Positions 22,445 through 32,543 of a stretch of DNA of 64,000 bases are shown here, in pieces. How positions within the stretch are numbered: the first letter of the stretch is position 1; every line of letters begins with the position of its first letter. A program made the position numbers and the translations under genes. The notes under the pieces were generated by a model, which was given only the letters and a program-made list of their open reading frames with translations, was not told the origin of the DNA and did not search any database. Origin of the DNA: Cryptomeria japonica (taxonomy: Eukaryota; Streptophyta; Pinopsida; Cupressales; Cupressaceae); the NCBI RefSeq assembly GCF_030272615.1, contig NC_081407.1:149915744-149979743 (forward strand). The letters run 5' to 3'.

Positions 22445-23124
22445 CATTTTTTGTAATTTGCTCATTTGTGCACCACTATTGAGACATTTGTCAACAAGTA
22501 CTAGCGATTTTGAGTTGATGGTTACTGAAACATCTTTAGTTAGATATCGGGCGACACTTTGAAATGTGCACTTTGCTACTGGTGTTCTTCCCTTATATGA
22601 ATGCTTTTTCTTGCTTTTTAAACTTTATGGTCACTCTCAATCTCTACTTCATTACTGAGAATCTCGTAATAAACAAAAGAGAGCTCTTGCCTGTTTAAAA
22701 CAATGTCCATAGATACCAGTGCCAAATAACTCTTAAGAATCTTTAATGCCTTATACAAAGCTCTGATATCCATCAGCAAATCGTCTTCAACCAATTCTTA
22801 ATGAGATGAGATTTCATTCTTATAAGCAAGTGGGCAATCCTTCCAAATACTTATAGACAGGCCATTAAATATACACTTTAGGCATGAAGAGGACTGAACG
22901 AGTAGCACTGATTCGATTGAAGAAAATCCTCCAAACTTGCTCATCAATGGTGAAAAGAAAATCACGAAAACTTAATGAAGCAAAGTTATAAATAGTGTGA
23001 ATAGCGTAGATGTTAAGATTGCTTTTATGTTTTCTAAATTATGAAAAAGTGGCGGGGTACTAGAAAGTACCGCCTTTCATTTTGCACCTCTGCTTCCTCT
23101 CTGGCGAGTCGAACTCATGCAACC
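22445..23124 (-). repeat. Large inverted repeat, right arm, plus extension shared with 31.6 kb
   Basis: From 22646 to 23124 this is the reverse complement of the left arm 17883-18404. On the minus strand the translation is longer and cleaner than in the left arm: WKDCPLAYKNEISSH, ALYKALKILKSYLALVSMDI, ELSFVYYEILSNEVEIESD. It then runs past the arm (GRTPVAKCTFQSVARYLTK, NSKSLVLVDKCLNSGAQ) to about 22445. That last part recurs in plus orientation at 31595-31765. This is a broken gene or repeat family I cannot name. Confidence 0.65.
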
Positions 23125-23174
23125 TCGTTTCTTTAACGTAACTAAATGCCACGGTGCTGCAAAGGACAAGCCAA
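23054..23174 (-). mobile_element. SINE-like element, copy 4 (minus strand)
   Basis: On the minus strand it starts TTGGCTTGTCC at 23174 and has box B GAGTTCGACTC. AGAGAGGAAGCAGAGG and GGCGGTACTTTCTAGTACCCC follow, ending at 23054. It is the inverted counterpart of copy 2 but keeps the head that copy 2 has lost. Confidence 0.55.
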
Positions 23175-26100
23175 TGTTTTTTTGTGAGTGTTTCATAACA
23201 TTAGATTTTTTATCGTGTTCCATTCTCTCTGTCTTAGTGTAAGTGTAAATTAGTTCTGTAGTTGCACTTGCACTGCTATTATCACTCTACTCCGTGAAAA
23301 CAGGGAGATACGATGCGCTCGTGTATGTGGTTGTTTTGTTTGTGTTTTCTTGGGTCTGCTTTGAATGTTATTTTCGTGTGATTAGTGTTAGGGTTTTGAA
23401 ATATTACTATGCTAATTGTGGAATAGAATAGGCCCTAACTCAACCTTGTCTTTTATGGGCTCTTATGCTCTTGCAGGGGATTGAGCCTATAACTGTAATG
23501 GCGGTCTCAAGATGCAGCATTATACTTTTGGTTTTGTGTTGTCAGAAATTTTTAGAATTAAAGATGGATTCTGCAGGGAATACTAAGAAAGAACGTGAGG
23601 AGGGCTTGGATCTCTTTGCTATGAATCTCTAATAGCTTTTCAGGATAGACAAATGTCAAAATTTGATCAAGTACAAGATTGAAGATTTATTTCTCAACAC
23701 AAGTGAAACATCTTTGTAATCTAATCATTCACTCAAGATAAACTATGGAGTAGTGGTGTATTTTTTTGTTGTTTATTTTTTGAAAGGTTTCTTAGGTTTA
23801 GGTATATCTTGTGTTCATGTGTAAATGTTTTGATTTATTTTGATGCATTGTGAATTCATAACAAGATCAATATGTACATTTTGGATTTGCTTTAAAATAT
23901 TGTAATATTATCATTCATGAAACATATTGGATTACATTACCCTCAAAATTAACAATTAATCTAAAGGAGGAACTCATTCTCATTCATATCATGCATACTT
24001 TAAACCAATTTCACATCATCCTCCATTGAATATGGATAGAATAATATCTAATGGACACTTAAAAAATGTTCGATGGTCTTCATATATCCACAAAAGATAC
24101 ACTTGACCCTTGTGATCAAAACTCCAAAATGGATTGAGTCTTTATAGAGAATACACCAAATAAAATAAGATATATCCACAAAAGATACACTTGGCCCTTG
24201 GCCCTTGGTGATCATAATGAAGTCTTTATAGAGAATACACCAAATAAAATAAGAGAGATTTGACTCAAGAATGACATTCTAGATAGCTTGAAACATCTTG
24301 TATGAAAATGAGTGAAGAGATCATCTCATTTAACTTCTATTGCTTGTGAAAAGTTAGGAGATAGCAATCCATAATCATCAGTGAGGTGAAGTTGTGAAAT
24401 GATTTTTCACCATACTATTTCCAATCTTTCCCTTAATGATTTCTTAATCATTTGATGAATTGGGTGTTGGAATATAATGTTTCAATTGATCAATAAAACT
24501 AGAGTGTATAATAGTAAAGGTATTCAATTTGATTTCAAACACTTTCAGTTTGTTGTCCTCTTTTTTCTAATTACTAAGTTCTACAATTTTGTTTTGTATC
24601 TTTCCTATTGTATTATCTATGTTTTCTAATTTGATCTTCTATGTATATGAGCCTTCTATAAATAGAGATGATAATTGAAATATAACCATAGTAGAAAAAA
24701 AGATATCAATCATAAGGTAAGAAATGATTCAAGACAAGCTTACACAAATAGAGTGAATGATTTCTAAAAATATGTACAAAGAACCTAAAATCAAAAGAAT
24801 ATGAATTAATAAATTACACAATCTCTTTTACCATCCATATTTAATAATTGAAAATCTATCCAATCCCAAACCTAGAATATATCATATTCGTAAACCTTAT
24901 CACAATCATATCCATATGTATTTCAAATGAAAGTTTATTAATAATGTATTATTAAAAATTTAGTGAGCTAATTCTCAAATTACTTTATTTTCCTAGTTTT
25001 TAAAATTTATCATCCCTTATTCTTATTCTTGTGACTTTTCACATACATTGTTGATAACGCTGAAAAATTAGTAAATAGGATAATTTTTCCATTTAATTTT
25101 TGTGACATCCAAATATTTAGGATCTTTTATTTTTTATCTAGGTTATTATGTGTTATAAGCTTGTTCAAAAGTTGTCAATTTCATAAAAAATAATCTAATG
25201 TAAATTGAATATGAAAAAAAAATATTAGAATCATGTCAAAGCATCTTTGTAGATTTTGGGGGAGGCTTTATAAAAATCTCTTCTTGACTACTATTATTTT
25301 TTTGAAAATTCAATTTACAACTATCCACTTAATCAAGTATCATTATGGCAACAACTCTACAATACCACTCAAAAGCTTACACTAGAAAGTTGTAAGATCC
25401 TAATGTTAGGTTTGCCTATACTCACGATTCATTTATGATTACAATGCCTAACTATTCCATTTTTCAGAATAAGAAAATTTGCAGTTCATACACCAATGAT
25501 AGAGATATATCAAATTATAAAAAAATTGTAGCACTCATAAATATTAAAAAATGACAAGATTTAATATTTACAACAATTAAATAGAGACTAAATAAAAAAA
25601 AGAATAATGAAAGTATCAAATTTTAGAAATCTATCTATATTTATACAATATACATAGATACCATAGTGTCAAATAGTTTTTAAGGATGTAAGAACCATAT
25701 TGTATTGATCAATTGATGAGAAATTAAATAATCTAATTTTTAAAAATTAAAAAACCTTCTTTACAATATAAATATACATGTAAGCAATTGAATGTAATAA
25801 AAACCTAGAGCTTAACAATATAATCTAATAAAACTCTTCTTTCAAATGAATAATCAAAATTTTCTATTCTTAAGATTGTACATTTAACCCTCTATTCATC
25901 AACATAAGTTTCTTCTTTCACTTGAAGTTTAAATATGTATTTATTCAAAAGGATTTTAAATATAAAGTCTCCAAACTTGAAATAATCATGTTCTTCATAC
26001 TTCAATATGTTTATGTAATATGCAACCTTGTTTGTAGTTTGATTTTTTTGTGGAGTGTGTTTGTTGTTTTTACAATGTCCACAATGCCAAATAAAGTGTA

Positions 26101-27630
26101 GGTTTCAAAGATAAATTGTTATATGTTATATTTATATTGAATTAAATATACTAGAAACTCCAGAAATAACATTGTTGAAAATTCCAGATTTAAACCCAGA
26201 CTTAAAAATTCATTGTTTCTTCAAAATAATAACCCAAATAAAAAAATATCATTTTTTTTTATCTAAATAATACATACCCACAAAATGAAGCACTAAAAAT
26301 GTCCTTTTTGTTCACAAAATCTATATTTTTCAAGCTCCAAAACCTCTAGAAGTTCGTATGAGCAAACTGGAAAGGGATGGCCAGCATAGAAAGGAATATC
26401 CAGCTTGACAGGGGACACTTCAGCAATGGTATCAAATCAGAAAATACAATACTTCATTCTTGCTCCAAATCTGCACTCCAAAAGTAGTAACATAAGGGAA
26501 ACCAGTTTGATCTAAAACTTTGTATTGAAGCATATATTTATAATCACATTCAAGTAAACTCTCATGATATCTTTAATAGCACTAATTATCATTTCGATTA
26601 TTTTTCAACTTCTTTTTGCATTGCTTTTCCTCAATCTTCAAGGGGAAAATTATGTAATAGAAATTGTCCACCTTTATGAAATACAAGGTAGCTTTTATCA
26701 TAATCAAATTAGAAATATTAGATCTACTAAGTCCTTCATTCTTAATTTGTAGCTTTGACAAAAAAAAATGGGAATTGTTCCTAAATTGTATAGGCATTAG
26801 AGTTGTTCCCACTATTTAAAATGAATACTAATGAAAGTCTTTAAATAGAATCAAATTTTATAAAATGTGTACTTAGTCAAGTTAGGTCAAGAAAATAAAA
26901 AGTGGTAATCAACTAGAATTTGAGTTTAAATTTTAGAAAGACAAGGCTCCAATTTACAATCAAGGGGTTGACCTTACAACCATGGAAATGACCTTGGGTG
27001 GACAAAAGGTAGATAAACAAAATAATTTCTATATCTAGTAAAGGTGTACAAATACATGTAATAATTGCAAGACTTAGAACTAACATATTGAAGTGTGTAC
27101 ATATATGAATAAGATAGGGGTTAGATATAAGAATATATGTATATATGAATGATTAAAAGTAAAAAGGAGTGAACCAACTTTATATAAGAATGTAATATAT
27201 CAATTCTTTATAAAAAATACAAAATAAATAGAAAATAATATAAATATATAGTTTTTAATGGTAAAAAGTAAAACAACGCACCAATATACTTTTCACTCAA
27301 TAACATTTTTTATAATAGAACACTATCTCTTGTGACACCCACCCATCAATAGTGGAATAACATACAATTGATCTTAAAGAAGAAAATAATCTTGTCTTGT
27401 CAAATTTATCAATTAAAACTATATCTTATATAAATTCATAAATATAGTTTTTTCTACTACTATTTTTCATATATAAAATTAATATTTAATTCCTTTGATA
27501 TAAATTTGGTTCACAACATAAAATATACTTTTAGCTTCTAGAGTAAAATTTGTTTTATTGGTACAATCTTATTAAAATAATTATTGCGTTTCATGGCAAA
27601 ATGCAATCATACCTCCATACGATCATCAAA
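23175..27630. other. AT-rich region without genes
   Basis: About 4.4 kb of strongly AT-rich sequence. All ORFs are under 80 codons and lack motifs. A two-copy tandem repeat lies at 24083-24260. The composition suggests old, unidentifiable repeat sequence. The ORFs on opposite strands at 26564-26812 simply overlap each other and are not supported. Confidence 0.55.
24083..24260 (+). repeat. About 88-bp tandem duplication
   Basis: Two copies starting near 24083 and 24170, sharing ATATCCACAAAAGATACACTTG and TTTATAGAGAATACACCAAA. The second copy has an internal duplication of the word GGCCCTT and a small deletion, so the copies are diverging. Confidence 0.8.
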
Positions 27631-27639
27631 ATTGGGCCC

Positions 27640-28075
27640 AAGTAGTAGACTCCCTAGAGAGAATGTATGGGACCATGAAAAGCTAGGGCAGCCATAGGTA
27701 CTAGGTGAGCTCCAGTTTCAGTCGTGTTGGACCACGTGAAGCTTACATTTATCATTTTCGAAGAGGGTGCTCTCTCTCTTAACTTACAGCGAGGAGTCCT
27801 TGAAAATCTACCATAGATGAATTGGGATCAACATAGCAAACACAACAATAATATAATCCACAGGATATACAGATGGAGATTTACTCATATTTACTAAGCA
27901 ACGGATTCAGAGGTGAACAACCTTTCTTTTGGTTTGCCAATTGCCAATCTTCATTTATACATTTTAATGCTCTTCTCTCTTGGCTATCGTGGAGTGTTGA
28001 TTACATTTCGAAGAGAAATCTTTCATCTGTGATTTTCGAGAGCACTTTAAGCTTTTGACAGTAACTGTAGATTTT
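27640..28075 (+). other. LOR upstream module, copy 1 (orphan, no LOR gene attached)
   Basis: This segment recurs at 30930-31260 and 60740-61190. It contains words such as GAGCTCCAGTTTCA, GTTGGACCACGTGAAGCT, GAATTGGGATCAACA, GGTTTGCCAATTGCCAATC and GATTACATTTC. The plus-strand ORF 27873-28058 (61 codons) corresponds to the C-terminal part of the small ORF at 60942-61175, but its upstream frame is broken here. The other two copies lie just upstream of LOR-A and LOR-C; here no LOR exon is found to the left. The module function is unknown. Confidence 0.65.
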
Positions 28076-28079
28076 TAAA

Positions 28080-29180
28080 TGAAGATAGGTGGAGTTGACA
28101 GGTTAGCGTCTGTTAGGTCTACTTTTTTTTCATACAGATACAATCAGAGAGAGATTTAGACATTCCTTGTGGTTTTTGAGAATGATTGTGAGCTAGGCTG
28201 TAAGAAAATATTTTTAGTCTATTTTTCTAGAAAATGGAATGTTGTCTAAGACTATTTTGATCAAATGGATTTCTAATATGGAAGGTTGCAAATTGAGCAA
28301 CCCTATTTTCTATTCATAGTTTGTTCAGTTCTTTCATTATGAATTAATTTGATCAATTTTATTAATTTCATGGTTTCTTTTGATTCGTGAAGGTAGTGGA
28401 TTTGTGATAAACTTACTTTTCTTTTTTTTAATATTGAAATCAAGCAAATGATTACATAGAATAAGACAACCAACAAGTTTGATTTTCTGTGGAAAATACC
28501 TCCTACTAACGAACAAGTTGCCAAGAAAAGAATAATTAGAACAGTAACTGCAAAATTGTTGTCATGAGCTCAAATGACAAACAAATTTACAATGACTAGA
28601 CCTGTGAACATGCTCAAATACAAATTTACAATGACTACACATCTGAACAAGCTGAAATTTACATAAGATTTACCCTATTACAATTTGAAAATCTATACAT
28701 ATTTTTTTATGATTCCTTAATTAATATATTTTTTTTTTTTTAATTCATCAATTAGACATTTATTTACATTGTGCTATTGTAAAATATTCAAATTAAAAAC
28801 AAACTGTTGTTCAACACAATGTAATTACACACCAGATAAATAAATATCCCTCCAAACATTTATATTACTATTCCTTTAAGTAATGGACAGAGTTGCCCAA
28901 ATCACTATACAAGTAATGGACAGAGTTGCCCAAATCACTATACAGGGAGAATCCAATGGTGATTCAATTAGACTATGCAACCCTAGAGTTGGAACCACCA
29001 TTTCTATCATGGAGCTTTGAATCTCTTTGTTCAGCACCTTGTTATGTTTCTGTAAACTCTCTTTTATATCTATACAATATTAAACTTCAGCTTTATTCAA
29101 TTAAAAATGCATTGATACAAAGCTGATCTCTAAGTTAGAAAAGCTCCAACAACTTAGTTTAGTCACGAGCTCTTGAAATC
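28080..29180 (+). repeat. LINE RNase H/3'-end module, decayed copy
   Basis: It begins GGTGGAGTTGACAGG and keeps pieces of the module found at 32160, 35280, 56660 and 57440: an ACATTCCTTGTGG.TTTTGAGAA block, GAATGTTGTC, GGTTGCAAATTGAGCA and the tail GGTGAAGGTAGTGGATTTGTG. In better copies this encodes the end of a LINE RNase H domain. The rest (28480-29180) is AT-rich and leads into the 3' side of LOR-A. No gene is seen. Confidence 0.55.
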
Positions 29181-29208
29181 AGATTAGTCTAGTCATGTGA
29201 TGCCAACT

Positions 29209-30645
29209 TCAGATAGAGTCCTGTTCTCCACTCATCTGATGGAGAATGACAATCAAAGCCATCATAAAAGCCTGGTCTATGCCAACTTTCACTACAACAT
29301 TGAAAACATCTTTTGATAACATTACATCTGATGTTGCAAATTTTCTCTTCACCTGAAAAGTAAAGTACAGTACAATACAATTCAGTAACTCATTTATACT
29401 GTCTGCATATGAACAAAGTAGAAATTTCAGATAAAGGACAAAAGCAAGTGTACCTCTGCAACTAAAGTGCCAAGGCCATTGTATATACTACAATGTCGCT
29501 CACTAAAATTCCCCAAAACTTTATAGTCAGAGTGTTTCTTTCCTCTGGTAGAACCCACAAACGCCTCTGCAACTTCATTTTTACTAAACATTGATGATTT
29601 GCTCACGCTGAAAATGGACTTATGGCCATGGTATTGCTCTCGATGGAATCCATACCAATGGTTGAGAATTCTATAAGCCTGTCAATAGAAAAAGAAAAAG
29701 ATTTTAGTTTCTGTTTCTGATTTTTGATAATGGTTCATTTGATAGAATTTGATTCAACACATAAAAAAATACACAATGAAATTTAGAAACAACAGTAAAA
29801 ATTATATATGCATGTCAATGATTTCTTTATCAATAACACTATCTGATAAATAATAATAAAACTTCTGAAGGTAAGATTGGATTCGATTTTTGAATGATTT
29901 TGATGAACTAGATCTTCATGATGGAAAGATTTTCTGGTACAGATTTATAATTTGATTAAGAGGAGACATATCCTGTTGATTTCCAAAACAAAAAGTAGTT
30001 TAGATGTCAATATCTATGTAACCCATTTGGTTTTCAAAAGTGATTTTACCTTGGGATACAATGTTAGGGAGCAGAAATGTCAATATCTATGTAGCCCAGC
30101 TAATTTCCAAAAGAAAAAAAGATTTTACCTAATGATACAATGTTAGAAAGGAGAGATGTCTATATCAATGCAACCCAATTGATTTCCGGAGCAAGAAAAA
30201 AAGGTTTTACCTTGCGGTGCAATGTTAGCAGAGGCTTTCCCAGATGGTCCATGAGAATCATTTTGTTTGTTGAACTAAGACCCCTTCCATCCACCCTGAA
30301 AGCAATCTGGCCAGTGCATGAGTTGGTCACAATGAATCCCCCTCCACTGAAAACAAGTGCCTTCTTTCTCACAGTCAGAACAGTGACTGAGGAGGAGCAA
30401 AACTCTTCACCCACAACAGGGGAAAACACAGAAATTTCTGTATTCTGTACAGAGCTTTTAAAGGGCTTTGATAATTTAGAGCTGCAGAGAAAGCGAGCTG
30501 ATGAATTACTGTGGTGGTGCTCAAGTCTAACAGCTTCATGTATTGAATCGTCCTCTTCTTCTCTGGGTAAGATGATTCGAGAGGCGAAAAGATTGCACAA
30601 TAAAGACAATGGCAGCATGGCATATAATGTAATTGCTCGATTCAA
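29209..30645 (-). CDS. LOR-A: LURP-one-related protein, 3 exons
   Basis: LOR proteins (Tub_2/DUF567, tubby-like barrel) are a plant family whose founder LURP1 acts in basal defence; the biochemical role is unclear. By eye the exons are 30645-30211, 29678-29454 (225 nt) and 29352-29209 (144 nt), all phase 0, with GT/AG borders shared by all three copies. The joined product is about 267 residues. Exon 1 holds VTVLTVRKKALVFSGGGFIV, IAFRVDG and GKPLLTLHRK; exon 2 WYGFHRE and SIFSVSKSS; exon 3 ends GIDQAFMMALIVILHQM. A later in-frame ATG at 30618 (product about 258) is the more conserved start. An 80-residue N-terminal extension precedes the domain. The frame is open throughout, so it may be functional. 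Confidence 0.85.
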
Positions 30646-30731
30646 AGTCTATAAGTTCGAATCTCCTGCACTAATGTGATGCAGATACTTTCATCACCAA
30701 TCTTGCAAAGTTGCCTTTGAGAATTCCCTCG

Positions 30732-30879
30732 TTTTAAAGTAGTAGAGAGCTATTGAAACCCTAAAAAGGAAAAGTATATATTCCTTATAGAATACCTTTA
30801 TGCCATTTTAAAGTAGGAGAGCGCTATTGAAACCCTAAAAAGGGAAAGTATATATTCCTTATAGAATACCTTTATGCAT
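30732..30879 (-). promoter_or_regulatory. LOR-A promoter with tandemly duplicated TATA segment
   Basis: Two 74-bp units (30732-30805 and 30806-30879) each contain a minus-strand GGAATATATAC TATA-like box (about 30774-30784 and 30848-30858) and AGGGTTTCAATAG. The proximal box lies about 130-160 bases before the candidate start codons. LOR-B and LOR-C have a single corresponding box. The duplication could provide two start sites. Confidence 0.6.
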
Positions 30880-30889
30880 TAAAAATGGC

Positions 30890-31480
30890 ATGCGTCCACA
30901 GGATTACTCATACATAGACAAAATGCAATCATATCTCCATACGATCATCAAAATTGGTGCTATCTCTCTAGCTTACAGTGAGGAGTCCTTGAAAATCTAC
31001 CACAGATGAATTGGGATCAACATAGCAAACACAACAATAATATAATCCACATAGAGATTTGCTCATATTTACTAAGGTACGGATTCAGAGGTGAACAACC
31101 TTGCTTTTGGTTTGCCAATTGCCAATTGCCAATCTTCATTTTAATGCTTTTGTCTCTTGGCTTTCGTGGATGATTGATTACATTTCCAAGAGATAAGATA
31201 TCTTTCATATGTGATTTTCGAGAGCACTTTGACCTTTTAGCAGTAATTGCAGATTTTTAAATGAATTTACACACTGCTCACAGCAACCAAACCGTACTTA
31301 ACAGCTGCATGTGCAGCCATTGGTACTCAGAAGGGAAATTGGAGGAGATCACTGTCAAAGTGGGCGATCTATCATTCTTGAAGAGAGTAGAATAAACAGA
31401 CAAATTTTCAGTATATAGGGGAAGAGCACCAGTAGCCATCATAGCTAACTTTGCGCACCCACACATAATAAACGGTCCAT
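30890..31480 (+). other. LOR upstream module, copy 2
   Basis: Same module as 27640-28075 and 60740-61190, directly upstream of LOR-A. The small plus-strand frame starts MNWDQHSKHNN near 31012 but is broken after LMLLSLGF by a deletion relative to the copy at 60942. The following part (31263-31480) matches 61195-61345 (CAGACAAATTTTCAGTAT). On the minus strand it contains TENLSVYS and KNDRSPTLT peptides also seen, altered, in the other copy. I cannot name the origin. Confidence 0.55.
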
Positions 31481-31499
31481 CGGATTTTGATTTTTTTTT

Positions 31500-31780
31500 T
31501 TACTTGTCTTCGTATGCGACTTAACTGCTTATAGCTATTGATCTGGCTTCTGGGTAGTAACGATGCACGCTGTGGAATCAGTTATGCGCACAAAGGTCAA
31601 AAAGTACACATTTCAAAGTGTCCCCTAATACCTAACTAAAGATGTTCTAGTAATCGTCAACTCAAAATCGCTAGTACTTGTTGACAAATGTCCCAATAGT
31701 GGTGCACAAATGTTCCAATAGTGGTACACAAATGGGACAAATGTTCCAATAGTTGTGCACAAATGGGCCAATTAATTACA
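31500..31780 (+). repeat. Dispersed repeat related to the right inverted-repeat arm
   Basis: The stretch from CACATTTCAAAGTGTC to GTTGACAAATGTCCCAATAG corresponds, in opposite orientation, to 22445-22580. Its tail carries three near copies of AAATGTTCCAATAGT(G/T)GT.CACAAATG (about 31680-31770), a small tandem expansion not present in the other copy. No gene is seen. Confidence 0.65.
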
Positions 31781-31789
31781 GAACAAATA

Positions 31790-32543
31790 AACTTAACAAT
31801 AAACATTAAAACAAGTTTCAATCATCCAGTTTTATTCATATATGAATGGAATTCAAAGTGACATAGATTGGAGGGATGTCCCACTCTTCATCATCTTTGT
31901 CTTTATCTTTATCTTTGTTTTCAAGATGGGAGAAATAGTCAACACTAACCAAGGAAGTCATTTAGAAGAGTCACTACATAGCCATCCAAAACTCTATGTA
32001 TTATGTTATATAGTATTTTATTAAAAAACTGTTGTATATTTTTTTTAATTAAATTCATTAATTTACATTTTATAAATAACAATGCACATAAATCTATTTT
32101 ATCTCTCACAAACATGATAATCTATATGAGATTTAAATTTTGCAATTGATTGTTTAAATAACAATTTGGGTGTTATGGAAACAGGTGGAGTTAAATGAGA
32201 TAATGTTGGTTTGGTCTACTTCTTTTCCTATTTTAGTACAAATATTCACACTAACAATCAGATGGAGACTCTGACACTCCTTGTGACTATTGAGAAAGCT
32301 TTTGAACTAGGTTGGAAGAAAATAATTTTGAAAACAACTTATATGATTTTGCTCTTCTTTCTAAATAAATATAAGGTTTCAAGAGTCTTCTTGGAGGTTG
32401 GTTTCTTATGTCGAACAAATTATTTGTTTTTCTCAAAAATTTGAATCTATTTCTTTAGTACATATCCCTAAAGAATGAAATGTTGTCACAAACTATTTGA
32501 CCAAATGAGATTTTAATATAAATTAAGCTTCTCTATCCTCTAC
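31790..32543 (+). repeat. LINE RNase H/3'-end module, target of the next LINE
   Basis: From about 32040 the sequence follows the module consensus. The plus-strand ORF 32211-32444 carries NNQMETLTLLVTIEKAFELG, GWKKIILKT and KVSRVFLEVGF, then (in other frames) HIP.EWNVVT and LTK. These are the last blocks of a LINE RNase H domain with Asp replaced or lost (KTTY where KTDS is expected). The module is cut at 32558 by a LINE insertion and resumes at 34880. 31790-32040 shows nothing recognisable. Confidence 0.7.

Noticed and set aside
30140-30679. Plus-strand ORF of 179 codons opposite LOR-A exon 1 (and the similar one at 43023-43493)
   Set aside because: Mirror of the LOR exon; the minus strand has the family motifs, splice sites and conserved neighbours.
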